Positions 34,572 through 42,722 of a stretch of DNA of 64,000 nt are shown here, in pieces; positions within the stretch are counted from its first letter, which is position 1, and the number at the start of each line of letters is the position of its first letter. The translations under genes and the position numbers were made by a program. The notes under the pieces were generated by a model that saw only the letters and a program-made list of their open reading frames with translations, searched no databases and was not told the DNA's origin. Origin of the DNA: Bacteroidia bacterium (GTDB taxonomy: Bacteria; Bacteroidota; Bacteroidia; Bacteroidales; Paludibacteraceae); NCBI GenBank assembly GCA_009929375.1, contig SAAO01000013.1, positions 29,228 to 93,227 on the forward strand. The letters run 5' to 3'.

Positions 34572-35723
34572 TTATTCGAACATATTTCTGAAACGATTAA
34601 AGAAATCACGTGAAGCCGAAGAGTTTGGTTTTACGTTGTCCGATTTCGAAAGTTTCTCAAAAACTGCTTTTTCTTCACGATTCAGATTTTCGGGAATATA
34701 AACTCCCACATTGACAAGCAAATCGCCTGTTCCGTAACGGTTTACGCTTGGTAAACCTTTGCCTCTCAACCGGAGTACTTTACCAGGCTGAGTTCCCGGG
34801 TTTATGGTTACTTTTACTTTGCCATCAACAGTTGGTACTTCTACCTGTCCGCCTAAAATAGCTGTCGGAAGAGTGAGCAGTAAGTTGTATATCAGGTCAT
34901 TTTCATCGCGAATCAGTTCCGGGTGTGCTTCTTCTTCAATCAGCACAAGTAAATCACCGTTCACACCTCCGCGTCGGGCTGCATTTCCTTTTCCATTCAC
35001 CGAAAGCTGCATACCTTCCATTACACCCGCAGGAATGTTGATGCTGATAACTTCATCTTCGCGCACTATACCTTCACCGGCACAATGGCTACACTTGTCT
35101 TTTACAATTTTACCTTCGCCACCGCAGGTCGGACAGTCTGACGAAGTTTGCATCTGGCCAAGTATGGTTTGCTGTACGCGGGTTACACGTCCGCTACCGT
35201 TACATGTGGTACAGGTTGAAGCCTGAGAACCGTGTGCAGCTCCTGAGCCACTACAATGTGAGCACGAAACATATTTCTTTACTTTTATCTTTTTCTCTAC
35301 TCCGGTGGCAATTTCAGCCAGATTCAGTTTTACTTTCACCCGAAGATCCGATCCACGACGTACACGCTGTCCGCCTCCACGTGAACCACCTCCGAATCCG
35401 CCAAATCCTCCGAAGTGTCCTCCGAAAATATCGCCAAAGTGAGAGAATATGTCGTCCATACTCATTCCTCCACCTCCAAAACCACCTCCGGCTGCACTAC
35501 CCACACCGGCATGACCATACTGGTCGTAACGCTGACGTTTCTGTGCATCACTGAGTACTTCGTAGGCTTCGGCTGCTTCCTTAAATTTTTCTTCAGCTTC
35601 CTTATTTCCGGGATTCTTATCAGGATGATACTCAATCGCTTTTTTTCGGTAAGCTTTTTTTATTTCATCGGCTGAGGCTGATTTTTGTACACCAAGAATT
35701 TCGTAATAATCTCTTTTGGACAT
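34572..35723 (-). CDS. dnaJ: Molecular chaperone DnaJ
   Basis: Hsp40 co-chaperone that delivers substrates to DnaK and stimulates its ATPase. 383 residues: J-domain with HPD at 33-35 (YHPDKNPG), glycine-rich region about 75-120, the zinc-finger domain with four CxxCxGxG repeats ([36 protein letters not shown]), and a C-terminal substrate-binding domain. Preceded by grpE on the same strand; 104 bp between them contains a dispersed-repeat phrase. Confidence 0.98.
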   Translation of the reverse strand: MSKRDYYEILGVQKSASADEIKKAYRKKAIEYHPDKNPGNKEAEEKFKEAAEAYEVLSDAQKRQRYDQYGHAGVGSAAGGGFGGGGMSMDDIFSHFGDIFGGHFGGFGGFGGGSRGGGQRVRRGSDLRVKVKLNLAEIATGVEKKIKVKKYVSCSHCSGSGAAHGSQASTCTTCNGSGRVTRVQQTILGQMQTSSDCPTCGGEGKIVKDKCSHCAGEGIVREDEVISINIPAGVMEGMQLSVNGKGNAARRGGVNGDLLVLIEEEAHPELIRDENDLIYNLLLTLPTAILGGQVEVPTVDGKVKVTINPGTQPGKVLRLRGKGLPSVNRYGTGDLLVNVGVYIPENLNREEKAVFEKLSKSDNVKPNSSASRDFFNRFRNMFE

Positions 35724-35733
35724 ATATTGTTAC

Positions 35734-35762
35734 TATTGTGCTAATGTGCCAATAAGCCAATG
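35734..35762. repeat. GTGCTAATGTGCCAAT-type intergenic phrase
   Basis: ATTGTGCTAATGTGCCAAT followed by AAGCCAATG, a degenerate tandem (units ending in CTAAT/CCAAT). Located between grpE and dnaJ; similar phrases are widespread in Bacteroidota (from memory). Confidence 0.4.
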
Positions 35763-35827
35763 TTCCGGTTATTTAACGGAATCATTGACTTAATGACTTT
35801 TGATTTATGTTATATTTCAGACTTATC

Positions 35828-36406
35828 TTATTCTCCTACAACTACTTTTGAAAAACGAATTACTTTTTCGTTCATTGTATAACCTTTCGAAACACAGTCG
35901 ATAATTTTCCCTTTCATATCTTCGGTCGGAGCCGGAAAGGTTGTAATAGCTTCATGTAAATCGGTGTTGAAAACCTCATTATCAGTTGGAATTGCTTTTA
36001 CTCCATTCTGAAGCAAAAAAGCAATAAACTTGTTGTAAATCAAATCTACACCTTCTTTTACGGCCACAACATCTTCAGCAGTTTCCATTGCTTTCAGCGC
36101 TCTCTCGAAATCATCAACTAATGGCAACATCGACGAAAGAATATTCTCACCGGCAGTTTTGATCAAATCAGAACGTTCTTTCAGGGTACGTTTCCGATAA
36201 TTATCAAATTCGGCCATTAAACGCAAATTCTTATCATTCAGGTCGTTGCATTTCTGAGTTAATTCAGCTATTTCGTTCGCAATTTTATCACCTTCCTCTT
36301 CTGTGGTTTGATTTTCAGTTTGCTGATTAGCTTCCTGCTCTTGCTGCGCAGTGTCGTTTACAACCTCTTTTTCAGGCTCTTCGGCATTATGTTTCTGTTT
36401 TTTCAT
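35828..36406 (-). CDS. grpE: Nucleotide exchange factor GrpE
   Basis: Releases ADP from DnaK; works with DnaJ encoded downstream. 192 residues: acidic disordered N-terminus (Glu/Gln-rich to about residue 40), a coiled-coil dimerisation helix (NEIAELTQKCNDLNDKNLRLMAEFDNYRKRTLKER), and the C-terminal beta domain ending VSKGYTMNEKVIRFSKVVVGE. The FDNYRKRT and DLHEAI segments are diagnostic. No dnaK in the window. Confidence 0.97.
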   Translation of the reverse strand: MKKQKHNAEEPEKEVVNDTAQQEQEANQQTENQTTEEEGDKIANEIAELTQKCNDLNDKNLRLMAEFDNYRKRTLKERSDLIKTAGENILSSMLPLVDDFERALKAMETAEDVVAVKEGVDLIYNKFIAFLLQNGVKAIPTDNEVFNTDLHEAITTFPAPTEDMKGKIIDCVSKGYTMNEKVIRFSKVVVGE

Positions 36407-36496
36407 AATTGCTTAATATATTGACTTTCGTTTTATTCGTTTTTTACTGTCGACTGCTCATCAATTAGTTTGCCAAACGAAACTCTAAAGGATATT

Positions 36497-36522
36497 TGGC
36501 AGAAAAGGTGGCATAATGGCAG
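36497..36522 (-). promoter_or_regulatory. Three TGGCA(G/T) direct repeats upstream of grpE
   Basis: TGGCAG (36497-36502), TGGCAT (36509-36514), TGGCAG (36517-36522), i.e. repeated TGCCA on the grpE strand about 90-115 nt before its ATG. They could be an operator for heat-shock control. No known regulator is assigned. Confidence 0.25.
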
Positions 36523-36565
36523 TTTTTGAGTACCTCAATGCGTATTTAATGACATTTGAGCACTA

Positions 36566-37462
36566 TTATTGGCGTAATGTTTTGGCTAAACGATGGTTTT
36601 CCGAGACAAAAGCCTTATCCAAAAGAGCCGGATGTGAAACTCTTACAGGGTTTATGTCAATGCCACCACGACGGGTATACATTGCTGCCACCATAAGCTT
36701 TCCGGGCATGAATCTGTCGTTAAAACGTTTATAAATCATTTCGACAACTTCTTCATGAAAATGGTTTTCTTTTCTGAACGAAACCAGATACTTTGCTACC
36801 GACAGAAAATCAATTTCGTAGTTTGTCTCAATGCTTACAAATAAATCGCCCCAGTCCGGTTGATTGGTGACACGACAGTTGGAACGAAGCAAATCAGTTC
36901 GGAATGCATAGTTGTTTAGTTTTGAAGTTTCAGTTCCTGAAAGCAATTCAGGACTTTCGAGGAAATGATTAAATTCTGTTTCTTTCAGTTGTGATTCGTC
37001 GATAAAACTGAGCAGATTTTGTGGATTTTGTTCCTTAAAAGGTTGCAATTCTGTTGACGTACCATCAAAGTAAACTACTTTGACTTTTACTTCAAGTAAT
37101 TTTGACAAATCCTTGCAAATTAAATTACAAACGTCTGAAATAGCACTGCGTCCGAAACTGTTTATCCGCTCCATATTAAACGAATTGAGATATAGTTTCA
37201 GCGATTTAGATTCTACAAGAAATTCGCTTTCGGCTGGGTACATTATTTTCAGCATACCCGAAACCGGCAAGCCATTCTGACTCAAAAAAGAGAACTCGTA
37301 GCAATTCCATACATCGACTCCGGTAAACGGAAGTTGGTCGTTGTAAATCTGGTAATGCACGCGATTTTCAGCACGGGGAATGCGGAAAAGGAGTGAGGGA
37401 TTGTAATTTTCGGGATAAAGATTTTCTTTTCCCAATAAACTGTCGTGTAAATTAAATTCCAT
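36566..37462 (-). CDS. queF: NADPH-dependent 7-cyano-7-deazaguanine reductase, long form
   Basis: Reduces preQ0 to preQ1 in queuosine synthesis. 298 residues, the E. coli-like tandem T-fold form. The QueF motif ESKSLKLYLNSF starts at residue 84; the catalytic Cys is C196 in LRSNCRVTNQPDWG with D203 as proton donor. The SNCRVTNQPDW block has Arg where Pro is common. C-terminal part has HEEVVEMIYKRFNDRF and ARRGGIDINP-type sequence (TRRGGIDINPVR). Alone; upstream gene is the aminopeptidase P on the same strand with a terminator between. Confidence 0.95.
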   Translation of the reverse strand: MEFNLHDSLLGKENLYPENYNPSLLFRIPRAENRVHYQIYNDQLPFTGVDVWNCYEFSFLSQNGLPVSGMLKIMYPAESEFLVESKSLKLYLNSFNMERINSFGRSAISDVCNLICKDLSKLLEVKVKVVYFDGTSTELQPFKEQNPQNLLSFIDESQLKETEFNHFLESPELLSGTETSKLNNYAFRTDLLRSNCRVTNQPDWGDLFVSIETNYEIDFLSVAKYLVSFRKENHFHEEVVEMIYKRFNDRFMPGKLMVAAMYTRRGGIDINPVRVSHPALLDKAFVSENHRLAKTLRQ

Positions 37463-37468
37463 ATATCA

Positions 37469-37501
37469 AAAAATGAAGGTGACCGATCCGGACACCTTCA
37501 T
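37469..37501 (-). terminator. Terminator of the aminopeptidase gene
   Basis: ATGAAGGTG (37473-37481) and CACCTTCAT (37493-37501); the minus-strand T-run ATTTTTTG follows. Confidence 0.85.
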
Positions 37502-37525
37502 GATTTTAAATAAATAATATGTTTA

Positions 37526-39322
37526 TCAGAATGCTTCTTTGTCGTAAAGCACTTCGCATTTTTCTTTCAGCCATTTTTGTTCTTCCTTGTTCAGGTAAGG
37601 TGAAAGCGTCTCGAAAACCTTTTCATGATATGCATCGAGCCAGTCAACCTCATCCATTTCGAGTGCATACACATCAATCAGATTCTTGTCGATAGGGAAA
37701 AGTGTCAGCGTTTCGAAAGTCAGAAACTGACCAAACTCAGTTTTGGCTGCAGGTACCACATGTACCAGATTTTCGGTGCGAATGCCATATTCTCCTGCAC
37801 GATACATACCCGGTTCGTTCGATAAAATCATACCCGGTTGCAGGGTTACTGGGTTTTCGTCCATACGAATGCTTTGTGGTCCTTCATGAACGTTCAGAAA
37901 ATGGCCAATGCCATGTCCTGTGCCGTGTCCGTAGTTCAAACAATTATCCCATAAAGCTTTACGGGCAAGAATGTCGAGTTGTGAACCTCTTGTTCCGGCA
38001 GGAAAAATAGCTTTTCCAAGGTTGATATGACCTTTCAAAACCATTGTAAAATCAGCAATTTGCTGTTCGGTTGGTTTGCCAAGTGTGATGGTGCGTGTAA
38101 TGTCGGTAGTTCCATCGAAGTATTGTCCACCCGAGTCAAGCAAAAGTATATTTTCTGCTGCAAGCGACGCATCTGATTCAGGAGTAGCACGATAATGTAC
38201 GATGGCACCGTGACCGGCATATCCCGCAATAGTACCAAAGCTTTCGCCCACAAAATTTTCCTGTTCGCTACGGAAATCGAATAATTTCTGCGATAATGAT
38301 ATTTCTGAAATTTCTTCTTTTTCCACATTTTTTTCGAGCCACATGAAAAAGCGTGTCAGTGCCACTCCATCTTTAATCATTGCGCGACGAACACCTTCCA
38401 TTTCCACCTCATTTTTAATACTTTTCAAACGGAAAACAGGTGACATTGTATTGCGTTTAGCACAATATTGAGGAATAGCTTCGTAAAGCGATTGATTCAG
38501 TTTGGCTCCGTCGATAAGTACAGTTTTGCTTTCTGCAATGTTTTTAAGACTGTCGTAAACAGCCATATAAGGAGCAACACTTACACCTTCAGCTTCGAGA
38601 TAGGCTTTTGTTTCGGAACTAAGTTTTTCATTATCAATAAAAAGTGTTGCTTTTTCTTCCTCAACCAATGCGTAGGAAATCACAACAGGGTTGTAACTTA
38701 CATCATTGCCACGAATATTGAACAGCCATGCGATATCGTCGAGTGCCGACATAATAAATGCATTTGCCCGCACTTTTTTGAGTTCAGCTCTCAATATCTG
38801 AAGTTTTTCAGAGGCGCTTTTTCCTGCATATTTCACATCAAAAACGAACAACTTATTCAATGGCAGTGCGGGACGGTCAGTCCATGTTTTAGCCATTAAA
38901 TCAAGTGCTATCAATTGAATACCGTTCGATTCAAGATCGTTTTTCATTGCCGCATAGGCATTTACCGAAAACATTTGACTATTGACAGCCACTTTTTGGC
39001 CGGCGTTCAGTTCACTTATAAGCCATGGAATAATTTCAAGAGTTTCAGGAAGCCCCTGTTTCATAAGATCGAATCCTGTTCCGGCAAGCTGTTCGGCTCC
39101 CTGAAGAAAGTAACGCGAATCGGTCCATACTCCGGCTTTTTCGGTTGTTATCACAGCAGTTCCTGCCGAACCATCGAATCCCGAAATCCATTCGCGTTCC
39201 TTCCAGTAATCAGCAATATATTCGCTCGCATGAGGATCGGTTCCGGGAATGATACAAGCCGAAATGCCTTCCTGATTCATTACTTCGCGCAATTTGGCGA
39301 GTCTTTCGTTTATTTCTGTCAT
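37526..39322 (-). CDS. Aminopeptidase P family Xaa-Pro peptidase
   Basis: Removes N-terminal residues before proline. 598 residues from the ATG at 39322; a TTG at 39358 would add 12 codons, but the promoter at 39356-39387 overlaps it, so the ATG is right. Three-domain long form as in eukaryotic/Bacteroidota APP: two creatinase-like N-terminal domains, then the pita-bread catalytic domain with metal ligands in LLLDSGGQYFDGTTDITRT (two Asp), GHGTGHGIGHFLNVHEGP (His), NEPGMYRAGEYGIRTENL (Glu) and FETLTLFPID (Glu). Two metal ions, usually Mn. Cytoplasmic. Confidence 0.94.
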   Translation of the reverse strand: MTEINERLAKLREVMNQEGISACIIPGTDPHASEYIADYWKEREWISGFDGSAGTAVITTEKAGVWTDSRYFLQGAEQLAGTGFDLMKQGLPETLEIIPWLISELNAGQKVAVNSQMFSVNAYAAMKNDLESNGIQLIALDLMAKTWTDRPALPLNKLFVFDVKYAGKSASEKLQILRAELKKVRANAFIMSALDDIAWLFNIRGNDVSYNPVVISYALVEEEKATLFIDNEKLSSETKAYLEAEGVSVAPYMAVYDSLKNIAESKTVLIDGAKLNQSLYEAIPQYCAKRNTMSPVFRLKSIKNEVEMEGVRRAMIKDGVALTRFFMWLEKNVEKEEISEISLSQKLFDFRSEQENFVGESFGTIAGYAGHGAIVHYRATPESDASLAAENILLLDSGGQYFDGTTDITRTITLGKPTEQQIADFTMVLKGHINLGKAIFPAGTRGSQLDILARKALWDNCLNYGHGTGHGIGHFLNVHEGPQSIRMDENPVTLQPGMILSNEPGMYRAGEYGIRTENLVHVVPAAKTEFGQFLTFETLTLFPIDKNLIDVYALEMDEVDWLDAYHEKVFETLSPYLNKEEQKWLKEKCEVLYDKEAF

Positions 39323-39355
39323 ATTGTCGTTTATTATGTTTTTGTTTTTATTCTT

Positions 39356-39387
39356 CAAATGTAGGCTTTTATCATTGTTCAGCCAAA
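39356..39387 (-). promoter_or_regulatory. Promoter of the aminopeptidase gene
   Basis: Minus strand TTTG (39384-39387), 20-nt spacer, TACATTTG (39356-39363); leader about 27 nt to the ATG at 39322. Confidence 0.7.
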
Positions 39388-39538
39388 TTCTTTATATTTT
39401 TTTTAAGGAAAAGTCGTATCTGAAATTCTGTTTAGTTCAATAATGAACTTTACAAGCTTTCTATTGTTTGATTTTTAATTGATTACAGGCTATTTGAACA
39501 AGCCTGGAAATAATTTATTTGAAAAATTGATATTTTTC

Positions 39539-39569
39539 TTGTGTAATAAAAAATAATTTGTCATCTTTG
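39539..39569 (+). promoter_or_regulatory. trp operon promoter
   Basis: TTG (39539-39541), 20-nt spacer, CATCTTTG (39562-39569), one mismatch to TAnnTTTG. The predicted start near 39575 leaves only about 13 nt before the leader-peptide ATG and about 230 nt before trpB. Confidence 0.7.
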
Positions 39570-39588
39570 TAGCCGTAAAGAAACGAAT

Positions 39589-39651
39589 ATGATTACAATT
39601 TTGACAAATAACAAATTTTGGTGGTGGCACTTACGAATATCCAAATCGTGA
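39589..39651 (+). CDS. trpL: trp operon leader peptide with three tandem Trp codons
   Basis: A 20-codon frame beginning ATG ATT ACA and ending TCG TGA: MITILTNNKF, then W-W-W (TGG TGG TGG, 39619-39627), then HLRISKS. It starts about 13 nt after the predicted transcription start of the trp operon and overlaps the attenuator hairpin. Three adjacent Trp codons in a 20-residue peptide ahead of a complete trp operon is the hallmark of a translation-sensing attenuator. Not long enough to be listed by most gene finders. Confidence 0.9.
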   Translation: MITILTNNKFWWWHLRISKS

Positions 39652-39734
39652 GCGTAGCTTCCTGTATGTATGTCATAAGTAAATTAAAGATATAAACTAA
39701 AAGGCTTGTCGTAACTCACGATAAGCCTTTTTTT
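39630..39734 (+). promoter_or_regulatory. trp transcription attenuator (alternating hairpins 1:2, 2:3, 3:4)
   Basis: Segment 1 CTTACGA (39630-39636) pairs with segment 2 TCGTGAG (39646-39652). Segment 2, ATCGTGAG (39645-39652), pairs exactly with segment 3 CTCACGAT (39715-39722), which belongs to the loop and 3' side of the terminator hairpin (3:4). A ribosome stalled at the Trp codons (39619-39627) would cover segment 1 and free segment 2 for the antiterminator; otherwise 1:2 forms and the terminator folds. The leader stop codon TGA lies inside segment 2. Confidence 0.87.
39699..39734 (+). terminator. Attenuator terminator of the trp leader
   Basis: AAAAGGCTTGTCGT (39699-39712) pairs with ACGATAAGCCTTTT (39718-39731) with one G-T wobble around AACTC; the T-run extends to 39734. 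Confidence 0.95.
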
Positions 39735-39746
39735 ATTACCACCAAG

Positions 39747-39872
39747 CCCTAAAGGGGAGAAAGATAAAGTAAAAAAGAATAATTAAGACTGCAATATATT
39801 AATATGGAAAATAAAGATAGCTTTAGAGACGAAACTAACACTAACTCCCCTCTAGGGGTTGGGGGTGTATCA
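39747..39872 (+). repeat. Inverted palindromic repeat pair bracketing the trpB start
   Basis: Upstream copy core CCCTAAAGGGG (39747-39757); distal copy CCCCTCTAGGGG plus TTGGGGGTG (39847-39867) inside codons 15-21 of trpB. The pair is degenerate compared with those at trpE and trpG. About 89 nt lie between the two cores and contain the trpB ATG. Confidence 0.8.
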
Positions 39873-41036
39873 CCTTTCGGCTACTACGGAGAATTTGGTG
39901 GTGCGTATATTCCGGAAATTCTTCACGGTACAGTCGAAAAACTGAAAGAAGCGTATTTTGCAATAAAAACAGACGAAAGTTTTAAGGCTGAATACTATGA
40001 ATTACTGAAACATTATGTGGGACGACCTTCGCCTCTCTATTTTGCAAAACGACTTTCGGCTGAATATGGCACAAATATCTATCTGAAACGCGAGGACCTG
40101 AATCATACAGGAGCTCATAAAATAAACAATGCATTAGGACAGATTCTTCTGGCAAAACGCATGGGAAAAACCCGTATCATTGCCGAAACAGGTGCAGGTC
40201 AGCATGGTGTGGCTACAGCTACTGCCTGCGCACTTATGGGGCTTGAATGTATTGTTTTTATGGGTAAAACAGATGTGGAACGCCAGTTTCTGAATGTACA
40301 GAAAATGCGTATGCTCGGTGCAACCGTTGAACCTGTAATTAGTGGCAACATGACGCTGAAAGATGCGACAAACGAGGCTATTCGCTACTGGTGCTCAAAT
40401 CCGGATTCGTTTTATATCATTGGTTCAACTGTAGGTCCGCATCCTTATCCTGATATGGTAGCGTTTTTTCAATCGGTTATCAGTGAGGAAATTAAATGGC
40501 AATTACAGGAACAGGTTGGACGAGATTATCCTGATTATCTGATTGCCTGTGTGGGTGGTGGCAGCAATGCTATGGGAACTTATTATCATTATCTTGATGA
40601 TGATCGAGTGAAAATTATTTCGGCTGAGGCTGGTGGATTGGGAGTAGAAACCGGAGAAACAGCTGCTACAATAAGCATTGGTACAACCGGAATTATTCAT
40701 GGTGCAAAAACTTTGCTTATGCAGGACGAAGATGGACAAATAATTGAACCTTATTCCATTTCGGCAGGTTTGGATTATCCGGGAATCGGTCCCGCACATG
40801 CTCATTTTGCAAGTATTGGACGCACAAAAGTTTATCCTGTAAATGATGATGAAGCCCTCGAAGCTGCATTTGAACTTACCCGCCTCGAAGGAATTATTCC
40901 GGCCATAGAATCGGCCCATGCACTCGCAATTCTCAAAAAAAATAAAGGAAACTTTAAACAGGATGAAGTTGTGGTACTTACAGTTTCAGGGCGCGGCGAT
41001 AAAGATATGGACACTTATGTAAAGTATTTTAAATAA
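39804..41036 (+). CDS. trpB: Tryptophan synthase beta chain
   Basis: Condenses indole with serine to tryptophan, PLP-dependent. 410 residues. The PLP lysine is K106 in HTGAHKINNA; phosphate-binding GGGSNAMG and the terminal SGRGDKDM are present. The conserved protein begins at about residue 25 (SPFGYYGEFGGAYIPE); residues 1-24 are an extra N-terminal stretch partly encoded by a GC-rich repeat (NTNSPLGVGG). First gene of the trp operon after the attenuator; followed by a repeat and trpE. Confidence 0.97.
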   Translation: MENKDSFRDETNTNSPLGVGGVSPFGYYGEFGGAYIPEILHGTVEKLKEAYFAIKTDESFKAEYYELLKHYVGRPSPLYFAKRLSAEYGTNIYLKREDLNHTGAHKINNALGQILLAKRMGKTRIIAETGAGQHGVATATACALMGLECIVFMGKTDVERQFLNVQKMRMLGATVEPVISGNMTLKDATNEAIRYWCSNPDSFYIIGSTVGPHPYPDMVAFFQSVISEEIKWQLQEQVGRDYPDYLIACVGGGSNAMGTYYHYLDDDRVKIISAEAGGLGVETGETAATISIGTTGIIHGAKTLLMQDEDGQIIEPYSISAGLDYPGIGPAHAHFASIGRTKVYPVNDDEALEAAFELTRLEGIIPAIESAHALAILKKNKGNFKQDEVVVLTVSGRGDKDMDTYVKYFK

Positions 41037-41038
41037 AT

Positions 41039-41180
41039 CCTGCCCCCTAACCCCCTAAAGGGGGAACTAAAAAATTACTATTGATTATTATAACAAGATA
41101 TTTACAATATTATGAATAAGGAAAAGAAAATATCAGACAATGCTAACCTCAACTCCCCCTTTAGGGGGTCGGGGGGCAGG
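41039..41180 (+). repeat. Inverted palindromic repeat pair bracketing the trpE start
   Basis: Upstream copy 41039-41064 starts two bases after the trpB stop; distal copy 41155-41180 lies in codons 15-23 of trpE. The two 26-nt arms are complementary except for one mismatch and one G-U; each also contains a palindrome CCCCCTAAAGGGGG. The 90-nt space between them contains the trpE ATG (41112). Confidence 0.92.
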
Positions 41181-42584
41181 TTAAATGTCAAATCCCGTAC
41201 CATGCTTGCCGATATGCAAACACCGGTAGGTATTTATCTGAAAGTGCGTGATTTATATACTAATTCTGTTTTACTTGAAAGTTCCGATTATCATGGAATG
41301 GAAAACAGTTTTTCCTATATTGCTTTTTGCCCGATAGGAGGAATTTCTGTAAATAATTTCCTGATTGTGGAAGAGTATCCGGATAACACTCAAATTGAAA
41401 CACAGGTTACTGATAAAATGACTGTAGCAAACAGGTTCGATGCTTTTTTACGCAGTTTTCAAATTGTAGAAAACGAAAGCAAACTGAATATCAACGGACT
41501 TTTTGGCTATTCATCCTACGAGTCTGTGCAGTATTTCGAAGACGTAAAACTAAAAGCCCGTGCTACAGTGCCCGGTGATATGCCCGGTTTGCATTATGTG
41601 TTGTTCAAATACATAATTGCCATCAACCATTTCAATAATGAACTTACGATTATTGAGAATTTGCTCGAAGGTGAAACCTCGGCTATTCCTAACATTGAAC
41701 GTATTCTCGAGAATAACAATGTGGCCAAATATAAATTTGAAACTGTAGGCGAGGAGCGATGCGATATTTCTGACGAAGATTTCCGTGAGATGGTTCGTCG
41801 TGGAAAAGCGGAATGTTACAAAGGAAATGTGTTTCAGATTGTGCTTTCACGCAGATTTTATCAGCAATTCAAAGGCGACGATTTTATGTTGTACCGCACA
41901 TTACGCTCGGTAAATCCTTCACCTTATTTGTTTTACTTTAATTTTGGTGATTTCCGTATTTTTGGTTCTTCTCCCGAAGCGCATTTGGTGGTGGATACCA
42001 AAAAAGGAAAAGCTTTTATTAAGCCGATTGCAGGTACATTCCGTCGTACCGGTAACGATGAAAAAGATGCCGAACTTGCCGATAAACTAAGTAAGGATAA
42101 AAAGGAAAATGCTGAGCATGTGATGCTTGTTGATTTGGCACGAAACGATTTGAGCCGTAATACAGATGAGGTTACTGTGGATGTATATCGGGAAGTCCAG
42201 TATTATTCGCATGTGATTCATCTGGTTTCGTCGGTAAGCGGAAAGCTTCGTCCCGATACAAAAGTGATTAAGTTATTTGCGGATACTTTCCCTGCAGGAA
42301 CACTTTCGGGTGCGCCAAAAATCAGAGCTATGCAATTGATTGACAGCATTGAACCACACGATCGTGGCCCTTATGGCGGTTGTTTGGGATATATTGGTTT
42401 CGATGGAAGTTTTAATCAGGCCATTACCATTCGTTCGTTTGTAAGTAAAAACAATACGCTTTATTATCAGGCAGGTGCCGGTGTGGTAGCGAAATCGGAC
42501 GAAGAAAGCGAACTTCAGGAAGTAAATAATAAATTGGCTGCGCTGAAAAGGGCAATTAATGTGGCAGGAACCCCTAACCCCTAA
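41112..42584 (+). CDS. trpE: Anthranilate synthase component I
   Basis: Uses chorismate and ammonia (from TrpG) to make anthranilate; the first enzyme of Trp synthesis and normally feedback-inhibited by Trp. 490 residues. Catalytic core blocks: AECYKGNVFQIVLSRRF, FIFGSSPEA-type FRIFGSSPEAHLVV, KPIAGTFRRTGND, HVMLVDLARNDLSR, FPAGTLSGAPKIRAMQLI and GGCLGYIGF. The N-terminal ESS region (LLESSDYHG) for Trp binding is present. Residues 1-26 are an added extension (NSPFRGSGG) from the GC-rich repeat; the conserved protein begins near VKSRTMLADMQTPVG. The C-terminal TPNP residues also come from repeat sequence. Confidence 0.97.
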   Translation: MNKEKKISDNANLNSPFRGSGGRLNVKSRTMLADMQTPVGIYLKVRDLYTNSVLLESSDYHGMENSFSYIAFCPIGGISVNNFLIVEEYPDNTQIETQVTDKMTVANRFDAFLRSFQIVENESKLNINGLFGYSSYESVQYFEDVKLKARATVPGDMPGLHYVLFKYIIAINHFNNELTIIENLLEGETSAIPNIERILENNNVAKYKFETVGEERCDISDEDFREMVRRGKAECYKGNVFQIVLSRRFYQQFKGDDFMLYRTLRSVNPSPYLFYFNFGDFRIFGSSPEAHLVVDTKKGKAFIKPIAGTFRRTGNDEKDAELADKLSKDKKENAEHVMLVDLARNDLSRNTDEVTVDVYREVQYYSHVIHLVSSVSGKLRPDTKVIKLFADTFPAGTLSGAPKIRAMQLIDSIEPHDRGPYGGCLGYIGFDGSFNQAITIRSFVSKNNTLYYQAGAGVVAKSDEESELQEVNNKLAALKRAINVAGTPNP

Positions 42585-42722
42585 ACCTGCCCCCTAACCC
42601 CCTAAAGGGGGAATAGATTACAACTATTTTCATAAATGAATAAACATGATAAATATGAATGATTATAAAAATATTCAAAACAAGACTAATATAACTACCC
42701 CTTTAGGGGGTCGGGGGGCAGG
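42571..42722 (+). repeat. Inverted palindromic repeat pair bracketing the trpG start
   Basis: Upstream: an extra partial unit CCCCTAACCCCTAAA (42571-42585) encoding the trpE C-terminus and stop, then a 26-nt copy (42586-42611) identical to that at 41039-41064. Distal copy 42698-42722 lies in codons 18-26 of trpG and is identical over 25 nt to that in trpE. 86 nt of spacer hold the trpG ATG (42646). Confidence 0.92.

Noticed and set aside
36497..36522. Sigma-54 promoter from TGGCA repeats
   Set aside because: A -24/-12 promoter needs TTGC about 5 nt after TGGCA; none is present in either orientation.
39700..39800. T-box or riboswitch ahead of trpB
   Set aside because: No T-box specifier or AGGGUGG-like sequence; the leader peptide and alternate hairpins explain regulation.
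41039..42722. CRISPR array from repeated 26-mers
   Set aside because: Repeats are inverted, not direct, few in number, spaced unevenly over kilobases and partly inside coding sequence; no cas genes.
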